Origin: Lobosporangium transversale
Taxonomy: Eukaryota > Mortierellomycota > Mortierellomycetes > Mortierellales > Mortierellaceae
NCBI RefSeq assembly: GCF_002105155.1
Contig: NW_019029004.1
Coordinates: 62,001 to 126,000 of the forward strand
Reading direction: 5' to 3'
DNA length: 64,000 bases
The notes under the pieces are model-generated. The model was given only the letters and a program-made list of their open reading frames with translations. It made no database searches and was not told where the DNA came from. Positions 1 through 10,864 of the stretch are shown piece after piece. The stretch's first letter is position 1. Each line of letters starts with the position of its first letter. A program made the translations under genes and the position numbers.

Positions 1-239
1 AGAAATTTCATGAGGGCAAAATAAAGTGAAAATAAAAATCGTAGTCAAATACAACCAATTGTATCTTTGCATAACTTTTTTATTGATTGGGTCTTTTTTA
101 CGAATCGCGCGATAAAATACAATAAAGCAAATCAGTTAAGATTATATACATGTACAGTAGTAAAATAAACAAAAAATAAAACACAAAATAAGGCAGAATA
201 TTTGGAAGATACGGTAGTAAATGAGAGGATGCTTATTTA

Positions 240-1580
240 CAAAGCATCCTTGTAGACAATGTCCCGTATGTATAGCCCAGGTCTGAGATTAAGTTCAATT
301 GCACCCACAACACCGATATATGGATCCGTCTTCAGCTTAGATTGGTTCTCGCTGATGAATTGAAGCTGATCCACCTCAAGCCTACTGTATTGATCGGTAG
401 CGTACTAATAAGTCAAGCATGTATTCATCCTGATGAAAAATCGCTGGTCTGTTGAGCTCAAAGGACGAATCTGCAGCCTGTACGTGTAAAACTCCTCCAG
501 CTTGGCGTATTCTCGACTTTTCCTAGCTCGGCCATCGCCCTCACCTACATCCACCTCTAGCTGGCCGTTTTCGCTACCGTCATAGCTGTCACCATGAGGC
601 CCTGCAGAGGTTTGACCTGGCCTAGGCCATTTTTTATATTTTTTATATGTCCAGTCCTCGCCTTTTGGATGCAAGAGGTTATTATGGAGACTCTCGTGAG
701 CTGGATGAACCTCACTGGTTTTTTTCAAACCACTGGCTCTGCTTTCAATTATGATGCCTTGCTGAGAAACCTTACTACTGGCGCCAGCCATCAATAGCAC
801 GATTCCAGTTGATGAGAGGGCCTGTACTGCATTCGCCTTTGCCCTCTCCCCTCATGCTGAGGCCCAGCACGGATGACGACCTTCAGCCGCATGATATCCT
901 CGTGCGCACATTCTCTGACGTCTTTGAGCGTATGGGCTATCGGGTAGTGTAGTTCAAGGAGCTGCTGTGGTTACTGCAACAGGCCTTCATCAAGGAATCC
1001 CCGAAATGGTTATTACGGAGTCTTGCTTGCTGAGCAGGGTCATGAATGTGAGCGTGAGCCTGCAGGAACAGAGAGGCAGCGCCTTCAGTTGGCGTCATAG
1101 GATCAATCAGAGTACCAACCCTTTCAATGATACGAAGCGTGTACACTCCATATAGGTTGTTCGCAAGGTCTTTATCAAGGTTCACTTCCATGGACGTGAA
1201 CAAAAGAGCGCAGTTATATGCTTATATGTGTTAACGGAATAACTTACCTTGCGGCTCTGCCCATCAAGAAGTTAAACCAAGGCTAAGTGGAGGAATATCC
1301 ACTTGACCTCTCCCACAGCATAAAGGAAATTCTGGCCGGCTTTTACTACTGCGTTGCACACACATTCTTCAATAAACATGAAGGCACCGCAATAATGGCA
1401 ACTGACCATCGGTTCTAAGCGGTACCTATATTGCATAATATTGGAACCCGAAACGAAATCTTGCTGAAACCTTTTTCTAGCGGGTGGTAGAAAGTTGTCT
1501 TCGGCAAAGGAATTATCTTCGGTAGAAGGAGCATCCTCAACAGAAGGATCACCTTTACGCTCGTGTATTCTGAAGGTCAA
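240..1580 (-). pseudogene. Helitron replicase N-terminal remnant, copy 1
   Basis: Read on the - strand, pieces in different frames follow the order of the Helitron N-terminal region (Helitron_like_N). First comes a zinc-finger-like segment MVSCHYCGAFMFIEE, then FPLCCGRGQVDIPPL in another frame. Next is a GVYTLRI...DP..Q..R block (937-1203), then SEVHPAHESLHNNLLHPKGE (405-800), EFYTYRLQIR, and finally a QLQFISENQSKL segment beyond a stop near 405. Frameshifts and stops separate these pieces. The sequence ends before the HUH relaxase, and no Pif1-type helicase is present. It is therefore a truncated, inactive fragment. The assignment rests on motif order recognised by eye. Confidence 0.75.
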
Positions 1581-2202
1581 TGGTAAGTGGTAAATGGTAA
1601 TTGTGTAAGATTAAGTACACGCAATGTATAATACAGTATAATAAGCCAATAAAAAACCGAACAAAAAGTAGCACACCCTTGTCTTTGCACGGGTCTTTCA
1701 TTTTCATCTCCACCATCTTCAAAACAATACTTCGTGTGCACACAGGCCTAGCGCCATTTTGCACTGAGTTACTAACAACGCTATTAAAGCAAGCAGTAAA
1801 CAGGAAAAAACTAAGGATTAATAGTCTATTGCTGAGAAGAAAAAATCAAACCGTTGCAAATCAAACTCACCCTTTATTGCTTGAGCATGGTCTACATCTA
1901 CTCCTAGGCAACTGCAGATACTGCATTTATACACTGTAGGAGCTGGTTGACGGTGCTCGCCCTGCAGGTAAGTAATAATGATGGAGGGTTAAAAAAGAAT
2001 GACAAAATCTAATGAATATAAAATAGGAACCTTTGCCTTCGAATTGACCCAACATTCTGCACATCGTTGCTGGCAGCGTTATTCAAGTTATAGAAGGTAT
2101 ATAAGCTTAAGCTCAGCATGCACCAACCACTACCATGTCAAAAAAAATAAAATAAAATAAAATAAAAAAAAAGTTTTCTACGATTGTTAAATACCGAACC
2201 AC

Positions 2203-2490
2203 TCATTCTTCATTATTTGGGTATGAGCTGCGCACATGGCCTGGACGACTGCACCCACATACAGACGTGGAATGGAAGGGGGAGCGAGGCGATTGGGAAA
2301 ATCGTTCTGTCTTTATCAGTTGGAAAATATTATTAATGTTTAAATATTCCAAAAACATAAAAACAAAAAGATAAGAAGGCCTTACCACATTCCTTACATT
2401 CTGAGGGCATAGTCCTTGCCATGTCTGTCGCTGCTGCACAGGCTACATGCCATGAGGCGTAGCATTGAGAGGGATCTTTAACTAATATAG
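2203..2490 (-). pseudogene. Conserved - strand exon pair of unknown origin, copy 1
   Basis: Two open stretches with splice-like edges are shared by all three units. One reads KDPSQCYASWHVACAAATDM, the other ends SIPRLYVGAVVQAM...KNE and a stop at 2203. In this copy a 2-base deletion near 2413 shifts the frame of the first stretch relative to copies 2 and 3. I do not recognise the protein. It could be a piece of the captured Helitron cargo or a decayed host gene. Confidence 0.25.
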
Positions 2491-3819
2491 ATAATAAAAT
2501 CCAAAATAAAATAAAATAAAAATAAATGTAATAGTGGCAAAAGTAGAGAACAGTGGATAAACGTGAATTATATAGATGTAGTCCCTTCGGAAATAAACCG
2601 ATATTCTCCTCACCTAATGCAATAACAAAAATAAAGTTAAGCATTTAGCATTGGCGGGTATGCAAGCGAAAATGCTAGAATTTAACTGTTACACTAGATT
2701 GTTCCTCGCAGAAGAACTACGTAATGTAAATTATCATTCCCATAGTTTTAGATAGGCTTTCTAGCATTACTTTTGTAGTGTAGGAGGTACTCTTTTATGA
2801 TCATTACTTGGCTATTTAGCTACCTCTATTATAGACAATGCATCAGTATAGTACGTAGGTCCCTTGTCCTCTTTTTGTGAGGGAGATTGTGGGATTGAAA
2901 GAGAGCGAACAGTTGTTCATGTGGAGGTATGCGGGACGGCTGCTGGGAGATCAACTCGGTGGAGTGAGTCCCGTTAGACCAAGGACTTGAGCTTGGCTAT
3001 CCTTAGAATAGGACAAACACATCCTTGCTGCAAGAGCAACCTACATCAAGCAAGCACTACATCGAAGTTCGGCTGCAGTCTTAAACCTTTCTACCTCATT
3101 TTTCCTTTCTTCCCCTTTTTCCATCTCTATCAAGCAATGCAAGCAGGCAGAGCCGATTGGCCTATAAGCCCAGTCATATTCCTTCACCTGTTCTCCTCCT
3201 TGTAAGCCTCTTCAAACCTCCGTCTCACCGGACTTGCCATGCTTTGATGACCCATTTGGCAGGTGGCGAAGGTCTGACAGATGAATGTATGGAACATGTC
3301 TTTTTTTTTTCTTTTCAAATGAAGAGTGAAAGATATGTGAAGGTAAAGTGTGTGAAAGCAAGGAATGTGATAGAAGAAGGTGTAGAGTGGTAAAGTACGC
3401 TAAGAGTTCAGGCCATAATATGTATATACTCTCGCATCGTATATTGTTGACATGACTTTAAATGTGGGTATACCGTACTCAGAGTAGAGTCAGGCAAAAA
3501 TTTTTTGGTGTCGACATTTGCAATGAAGAGAGCACTACCCTTTATTTTCTCTTTTCATTTACAAATAAGATACCTCTTTATTTCCACCCAGGGAGCCATA
3601 TTGGGGCCAAAGCCACTCTCTGTAGCAGTCACTTTGCCTTCATGGCAGTCACATTTCGGCACGTGCAGACACCCTTTCGTTCCAATATGTAGGATGTTAC
3701 GTCACACTTGGGGCCAATTTAATCTTTAATCGCATGGCGTCTTGTGGAACAAGAAAAAAAATTTTCTCACACACACACACAGCATAGCCCAACCTTGAAA
3801 TAAAGGAACAAATTTTTCA

Positions 3820-4055
3820 ATTGTCGCTCCTTTCTTTAACTTGCTTCACTTCATTTTTGCACTCTCCTCTTCCTTTTCTTCCTTTATCCTCTTTTTCACT
3901 TTTTTCTTATTTACCCCAATTTTGCCCATCAATTTTGCTCTTTTATTTATTCCAAGCCTTCATTCATTGCCTTTCCTTTCTTTCCTTTCTTTCCTTTCCT
4001 TTTTTTTTTTTCTTTTTTCTTTTCCTCCCTCAACTTCATCTCTAGACAATTTTGA
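3820..4055 (+). promoter_or_regulatory. Pyrimidine-rich tract upstream of CRN copy 1
   Basis: About 230 bases of almost pure C/T on the + strand, with interrupted TTTCC/CTTT repeats, ends about 110 bases before the CRN start codon. A short CA repeat lies at about 3767-3781. Such tracts are common in fungal core promoters and 5' leaders. Promoter activity is inferred from position only. Confidence 0.35.
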
Positions 4056-4161
4056 ACCATCCTGCTACTGAATTATCATCCTTAGCATTTTTATCAACCT
4101 TTCCCTATTTTCTGTCCTCCGCCTATTTACGCCCTTGTTTTTAAACAGGTTTGAAAACACA

Positions 4162-6588
4162 ATGGGAAGCAGCAGAACACCATCACGATGCCCATCACCT
4201 CGAACTGAACCGTATGAAAAGAAAGAAAGAAAAGGGGAAGCGAAGGAAGAGTCTTCAAGCACCAATGACCCTAAAATCCTCGAGCCAACCGAGCTAAAGA
4301 TTTTTTGTATTGTTGATGGAGAAGCTTCATGTTTTCCTGTAAATATTCCTTCTGATCGTTCAGTCGGCGAACTCAAGCAAGCCATCAAAGCAAAGAATAC
4401 CAATGCATTTAAGGACATCGACGCTTACCAGCTCACCCTCTACAAGGTCTCCATCCCTGACAAAGGCGAGGCTATCTTTGAGTCAGAAATCGAGTCAAAA
4501 GAGGCTCTCACAATCGCGTCAATGGAGCTTTGGGAGATATTTAATTCTGAACTTCCAAGGAAAACGATCCATGTTTTTGTCAAGCCACCGCAGCGAGGTA
4601 TATCTTTGGCTCTTGATGGACTGATTGTTGATATTTCCAGCTGATGAAGCTTGGTTTATATCTTAAACGGCCATGTGCATGATATCACCATTTGGTTTGT
4701 GTCTTGATAACTCAACATTCTTTCTCATTATTCGCTTTTGATACTTAGCTCAGAAAAGAAAACAAGATGGAGATTCTGGTGAGTGCTTTTGGCCGAGAAT
4801 CTGGTTATTGATCATTTTAGAGTGATGTGCAATAAATCAAAAATATTGACTTTGATCACTCTATCTCTTTTATCAGAGTCACCCTCTAAAAAAGCTCGTC
4901 CAAGTATAAGTAGAGATGCTCTTATGGATGCGATTACAGAAGCGGGGCTTGTAACGAAAGGGATAGTGAATGGTAGCCCTGCCATCTCGCGTCTAAGCTC
5001 GAAAGAGAGGGTCAAGCTGCTTTCGTACATGGGGGAGAGGTTATCAGTAGATAGTATTTACTACAGCATTATTAGCGTGGCTCGCGAGCTCCGAAATTCT
5101 GGTGGTATCAAGGGTTCCAAAATATTAGCAGATTATGTGATATCCAGTCTACCAGGGATGGATCTTCCGGTGATCGATGCGCAAGATCTATATGTAAGAA
5201 AGGAATTCAAGGATCTCTACGATTTAATCACCAAACAGTTTTGCAACGCTGAGGACGATGCACGAAACCGTATTGTTGTTACAGGGACGGCTGGTATAGG
5301 GAAGTCATCCTTTCTCATATATTTTGCCATCCGACTACTTGCAACCAGTACTGAGGATGATCCACCTATTGTCATCATCCAGCAAAAAGAGGATTCAATG
5401 TGCTACGCTTTTGGTGGGTCATCTACTGTTCAAAATGGAGATATAAAGGATTTCGCCGCCTTCCTAGACCTACCTAACACTTGGTTCCTAGTCGACAGCT
5501 CACCAAAGCCGGAGCTTAGGAAGGCTCGAACTATCTTCTCAGTATCACCAAAGACGTTATTTTCCGAGTCCAACATGTATCAAGAAATTGTAAAGAGGGT
5601 GGTATGGATTTATTACATGGCACCATGGGAGCTGGATGAGTTAAGACAGTGTAGAAAAATGGTTCGGACCTTTAACATCGTCAGCGAAGAATTTATGGTG
5701 GAACTCTATGAGAAGATAGGTGGTGTGCCAAGGTATGTTCTCGAGAAACCAGCGAGCCGACTGCACTTTAATAAAAAAGATCTTGATGGAGCTAGGAGGG
5801 TAGCATACAGTCGCGTAGAAGAAGCCCTCGACAACCTCAAGGATCCATTGAAGCTGTTACAATATTTTGAACAGGCCAAAGATTCACTACAATATAGCAG
5901 CCGACTTCTTCATCGTCGTCCAATAGGAGATCACCAGCAATTTGTGTTAGAGTGGGCCTCTAATCACATTCTCGAAAAGGTGTACGAAGCAGCGGACGAC
6001 AATACTTTTGATATGATATTGGATCGATTAGTCAATGGCAAAGTTGGAGTAGATCTAGGAGCTATGCTCGAGATATGTATACGTCGCATACTACGGAGAG
6101 GCGACTGTACCTTCGTGGCCAAGAGTCTAGATGTAGAGAAAAAGCAAGATATCACCATCACCATCGATGCCAAGCCGACGGTTAAATTCTTCGAAGCTTT
6201 TGATGTTTACAAGGAATCGATGAAAGGAGAACTATGGATCCCAAAAAGCAAGACTTTTGCCTGCGTTGATATGCTAATAGCGCCGAATTATCTACTCCAG
6301 ATTACGGTAAATGTAAAGCATGGTATCAAGAGTGAATCTTGCAAAGAACTTCTTAAAAAGCTTCAAGAAAAAAAGTGGATTCGCTCAGAGAAGGACGTTG
6401 TATTTATTTTTGTTGTTCCAAAAGCTAAGGCTGAGGAATATAAGAAACAAAAATTCAAGATTGGGGCTGGTCGGGTGGATCCTAAACCGACAAAAGAACT
6501 ATCAAGTATCAAGCAATATGTCATGGGGGTAGACTTAAACGCAGAATTACAGCGAGGTAGACTTGAGGGCAGAACTAAAGCGGTATAA
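4162..6588 (+). CDS. Crinkler (CRN)-family protein, NTPase-REase type, copy 1
   Basis: Predicted exons are 4162-4597, 4749-4778 and 4877-6588, giving 725 aa in frame. Residues ~38-102 form the CRN ubiquitin-like header (IFCIVDGEASCF, VGELKQAI, LTLYKVSIP). The 30-base microexon plus exon 3 encode a bipartite nuclear-localisation motif, KRK then SKKARP (residues 148-164). A P-loop NTPase follows, with Walker A GTAGIGKS at ~292-299 and a Walker-B-like WFLVDS, similar to RHS NTPases. The C-terminus has the REase-like pattern D620, Q630-I-T, H637. In this family the header is linked to translocation and the C-terminus to nuclear action on DNA; function here is inferred. Start chosen at the Met shared by all three copies. 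No signal peptide follows from that start. Splice choice is mine; reading frame, NLS and length all support it. Confidence 0.85.
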
Positions 6589-6634
6589 AATAATAATTTG
6601 AGAATAGTACATCAAACTGCTTCCATAATAATTA

Positions 6635-6688
6635 TAACGAGCCGGAGACCGTGGCTTCGCCGCGGCCGGCTCTTGCCTTGCCTCGTTA
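6635..6688. repeat. GC-rich palindrome at unit 1/2 junction
   Basis: A 54-bp GC-rich block in AT-rich surroundings, bounded by TAACGAG and its inverse CTCGTTA. Inside, GAGCCGG pairs with CCGGCTC. Within that, CCGTGGC pairs with GCCGCGG (one G-T wobble) around a 3-base loop. On the strand that encodes the Helitron relic it sits at the 3' end of the unit, where Helitrons carry a hairpin, but no CTRR terminus is visible. Confidence 0.85.
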
Positions 6689-6919
6689 GAAATTTCATGA
6701 GGGCAAAATAAAGTGAAAATAAAAATCGTAGTCAAATACAACCAATTGTATCTTTGCATAACTTTTTTATTGATTGGGTCTTTTTTACGAATCGCGCGAT
6801 AAAATACAATAAAGCAAAATCAGTTAAGACTATATACATGTACAGTAGTAAAATAAACAAAAAATAAAACACAAAATAAGGCAGAATATTTGGAAGATAC
6901 GGTGTAAATGAGAGGATGC

Positions 6920-8256
6920 TTATTTACAAAGCACCCTTGTAGACAATGTCCCGCATGTATAGCCCAGGTCTGAGATTAAGTTCAATTGCACCCACAACAC
7001 CGATATATGGGATCCGTCTTCAAGCTTAGATTGGTTCTCGCTGATGAATTGAAGCTGATCCACCTCAAGCCTACTGTATTGATCGGTAGCGTACTAATAA
7101 GTCAAGCATGTATTCATCCTGATGAAAAATCGCTGGTCTGTTGAGCTCAAAGGACGAATCTGCAGCCTGTACGGTGTAAAAACTCCTCCAGCTTGGCGTA
7201 TTCTCGACTTTTCCTAGCTCGGCCATCGCCCTCACCTACATCCACCTCTAGCTGGCCGTTTTCGCTACCGTCATAGCTGTCACCATGAGGCCCTGCAGAG
7301 GTTTGACCTAGGCCATTTTTTATATTTTTTATATGTCCAGTCCTCGCCTTTTGGATGCAAGAGGTTATTATGGAGACTCTCGTGAGCTGGATGAACCTCA
7401 CTGGTTTTTTCAAACCACTGGCTCTGCTTTCAATTATGATGCCTTGCTGAGAAACCTTACTACTGGCGCCCAGCCATCAATAGCACGATTTCCAGTTGAT
7501 GAGAGGGCCTGTACTGCATTCGCCTTTGCCCTCTCCCCTCATGCTGAGGCCCAGCACGGATGACGACCTTCAGCCGCATGATATCCTCGTGCGCACATTC
7601 TCTGACGTCTTTGAGCGTATGGGCTATCGGGTAGTGTAGTTCAAGGAGCTGCTGTGGTTACTGCAACAGGCTTCATCAAGGAATCCCCGAAATGGTTATT
7701 ACGGAGTCTTGCTTGCTGAGCAGGGTCATGAATGTGAGCGTGAGCCTGCAGGAACAGAGAGGCAGCGCCTTCAGTTGGCGTCATAGGATCAATCAGAGTA
7801 CCAACCCTTCCAATGATACGAAGCGTGTACACTCCATATAGGTTGTTTCGCAAGGTCTTTATCAAGGTTCACTTCCATGGACGTGAACGAAAGAGCGCAG
7901 TTTATATGCTTATATGTGTTAACGGAATAACTTACCTTGCGGCTCTGCCCATCAAGAAGTTAAACCAAGGCTAAGTGGAGGAATATCCACTTGACCTCTC
8001 CCACAGCATAAAGGGAAATTCTGGCCGGCTTTTACTACTGCGTTGCACACACATTCTTCAATAAACATGAAGGCACCGCAATAATGGCAACTGACCGGTA
8101 CCTATATTGCATAATATTGGAACCCGAAACGAAATCTTGCTGAAACCTTTTTCTAGCGGGTGGTAGAAAGTTGTCTTCGGCAAAGGAATTATCTTCGGTA
8201 GAAGGAGCATCCTCAACAGAAGGATCACCTTTACGCTCGTGTATTCTGAAGGTCAG
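6920..8256 (-). pseudogene. Helitron replicase N-terminal remnant, copy 2
   Basis: Same relic as at 240-1580, with the same order of Helitron_like_N motifs. It shares with copy 3 a 13-base deletion just before the CHYCGA zinc-finger segment (near 8097). It also carries about a dozen private one-base insertions that break it further. Those insertions may be assembly errors, so the number of lesions should not be used to date it. Confidence 0.7.
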
Positions 8257-8878
8257 TGGTAAATGGTAAATGGTAATTGTGTAAGATTAAGTACACGCAA
8301 TGTATAATACAGGTATAATAAGCCAATAAAAAACCGAACAAAAAGTAGCACACCCTTGTCTTTGCACGGGTCTTTCCATTTTCATCTCCACCATCTTCAA
8401 AAACAATACTTCGTGTGCACACAGGCCTAGCGCCATTTTGCACTGAGTTACTAACAACGCTATTAAAGCAAGCAGTAAACAGGAAAAAACTAAGGATTAA
8501 TAGTCTATTGCTGAGACGAAAAAATCAAACCGTTGTAAATCAAAACTCACCCTTTATTACTTGAGCATGGTCTACATCTACTCCTAGGCAACTGCAGATA
8601 CTGCATTTATACACTGTAGGAGCTGGTTGACGGTGCTCGCCCTGCAGGTAAGTAATAATGATGGAGGGTTAAAAAAAAGAATGACAAAATCTAATGAATA
8701 TAAAATAGGAACCTTTGCCTTCGAATTGACCCAACATTCTACACATCGTTGCTGGCAGCGTTATTCAAGTTATAGAAGGTATATAAGCTTAAGCTCAGCA
8801 TGCACCAACCACTACCATGTCAAAAATAAAATAAAATAAAATAAAAAAAAAGTTTTCTACGATTGTTAAATACCGAAA

Positions 8879-9167
8879 TCACTCATTCTTCATTATTTGG
8901 GTATGAGCTGCGCACATGGCCTGGACGACTGCACCCACATACAGACGTGGAATGGAAGGGGGAGCGAGGCGATTGGGGAAAATCGTTCTGTCTTTATCAG
9001 TTGGGAAAATATTATTAATGTTTATATATTCCAAAAACATAAAAACAAAAAGATAAGAAGGCCTTACCACATTCCTTACATTCTGAGGGCATAGTCTCTT
9101 GCCATGTCTGTCGCTGCTGCACAGGCTACATGCCATGAGGCGTAGCATTGAGAGGGATCTTTAACTA
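8879..9167 (-). pseudogene. Conserved - strand exon pair of unknown origin, copy 2
   Basis: Counterpart of 2203-2490. The first stretch reads on as ATDMARDYALR before a GTAAGG donor-like site. The second starts after an AAAG acceptor-like site and ends at a stop at 8879. It could be the 3' end of a two-exon gene whose 5' part is not recognisable. No family was recognised. Confidence 0.25.
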
Positions 9168-10514
9168 ATATAGATAATAAAATCCAAAAATAAAATAAAA
9201 TAAAAATAAATGTAATAGTGGCAAAAGTAGAGAACAGTGGATAAACGTGAATTATATAGATGTAGTCCCTTCGGAAATAAACCGATATTCTCCTCACCTA
9301 ATGCAATAACAAAAATAAAGTTAAGCATTTTAGCATGGCGGGTATGCAAGCGAAAATGCTAGAATTTAACTGTTACACTAGATTGTTCCTCGCAGAAGAA
9401 CTACGTAATGTAAATTATCATTCCCATAGTTTTAGATAGGCTTTCTAGCATTACTTTTGTAGTGTAGGAGGTACTCTTTTATGATCATTACTTGGCTATT
9501 TAGCTACCTCTATTATAGACAATGCATCAGTATGGTACGTAGGTCCCTTGTCCTCTTTTTGTGAGGGAGATTGTGGGATTGAAAGAGAGCGAACAGTTGT
9601 TCATGTGGAGGTATGCGGGACGGCTGCTGGAGATCAACTCGGTGGAGTGAGTGCCGTTAGACCAAGGACTTGAGCCTGGCTATCCTTAGAATAGGACAAA
9701 CACATCCTTGCTGCAAGAGCAACCTACGTCAAGCAAGCACTACATCGAAGTTCGGCTGCAGTCTTAAACCTTTCTACCTCATTTTTCCTTTCTTCCCCTT
9801 TTTCCATCTCCTATTCAAGCAATGCAAGCAGGGCAGAGCCGATTGGCCTATAAGCCCAGTCATATTCCTTCACCTGTTCTCCTCCTTGTAAGCTCTCTTC
9901 AAACCTCCGTCTCACCGGACTTGCCATGCTTTGATGACCCATTTGGCAGGTGGCGAAGGTCTGACAGATGAATGTATGGAACATATCTTTTTTTTTTCTT
10001 TTCAAATGAAGAGTGAAAGATATGTGAAGGTAAAGTGTGTGAAAGCAAGGAATGTGATAGAAGAAGGTGTAGAGTGGTAAAGTACGCTAAGAGTTCAGGC
10101 CCATAATATGTATATACTCTCGCATCGTATATTGTTGACATTGTGTGAATGGTATACCGTACTCAGAGTAGAGGTCAAATTTTTTTGAGCAAAAATTTTT
10201 TGGTGTCGACATTTGCAATGAAGAGAGCACTACCCTTTATTTTCTCTTTTCATTTACAAATAAGATACCTCTTTATTTCCACCCAGGGAGCCATATTGGG
10301 GCCAAAGCCACTCTCTGTAGCAGTCACTTTGCCTTCATGGCAGTCACATTTCGGCACGTGCAGACACCCTTTCGTTCCAATATGTAGGATGTTACGTCAC
10401 ACTTGGGGGCCAATTTAATCTTTAATCGCATGGCGTCTTGTGGAACAAGAAAAAAAATTTTCTCACACACACACACAGCATAGCCCAACCTTGAAATAAA
10501 GGAACAAATTTATC

Positions 10515-10755
10515 AATTGTCGCTCCTTTCTTTAACTTGCTTCACTTCATTTTTGCACTCTCCTCTTCCTTTTCTTCCTTTATCCTCTTTTCACTTTTTT
10601 CTTATTTCACCCCAATTTTGCTCCCATCAATTTTGCTCTTTTATTTATTCCAAGCCTTCATTCATTGCCTTTCCTTTCCTTTCCTTTCCTTTCCTTTCCT
10701 TTTTTTTTTTTTCTTTTTTTCTTTTCCTCCCTCAACTTCATCTCTAGACAATTTT
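10515..10755 (+). promoter_or_regulatory. Pyrimidine-rich tract upstream of CRN copy 2
   Basis: Same C/T-rich tract as in copy 1, with a purer TTTCC microsatellite at about 10671-10702. It is identical to copy 3 and differs from copy 1 in repeat number and phase, so this flank groups copies 2 and 3. Confidence 0.35.
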
Positions 10756-10864
10756 GAACCATCCTGCTACTGAATTATCATCCTTTAGCATTTTTATCAA
10801 CCTTTCCCTATTTTCTGTCCTCCGCCTATTTACGCCCTTGTTTTTAAACAGGTTTGAAAACACA

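Larger units (their letters stand above)
1..6687 (+). repeat. CRN/Helitron tandem unit, copy 1
   Basis: First of three head-to-tail copies of a ~6.7 kb unit. The same bases follow position 1, 6688 and 13388. The unit holds a Helitron replicase relic (- strand, ~240-1580), a noncoding stretch, a pyrimidine-rich tract and one CRN gene (+ strand, 4162-6588). Compared with copies 2 and 3 it differs most in the flank upstream of the gene (about 2200-3500). The window begins exactly where the unit follows the junction palindrome, so the true left edge of the array is not visible and more copies may lie to the left. Confidence 0.95.

Noticed and set aside
3821..4071. Hydrophobic small proteins in the pyrimidine-rich tract upstream of the CRN genes
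   Set aside because: They are translations of a C/T-rich repeat and change length between copies; no coding signal.
4598..4644. Read-through of CRN exon 1 into intron 1 as a short separate protein
   Set aside because: The frame stops soon after a good GT donor, and splicing restores a full-length CRN with an NLS in all copies.
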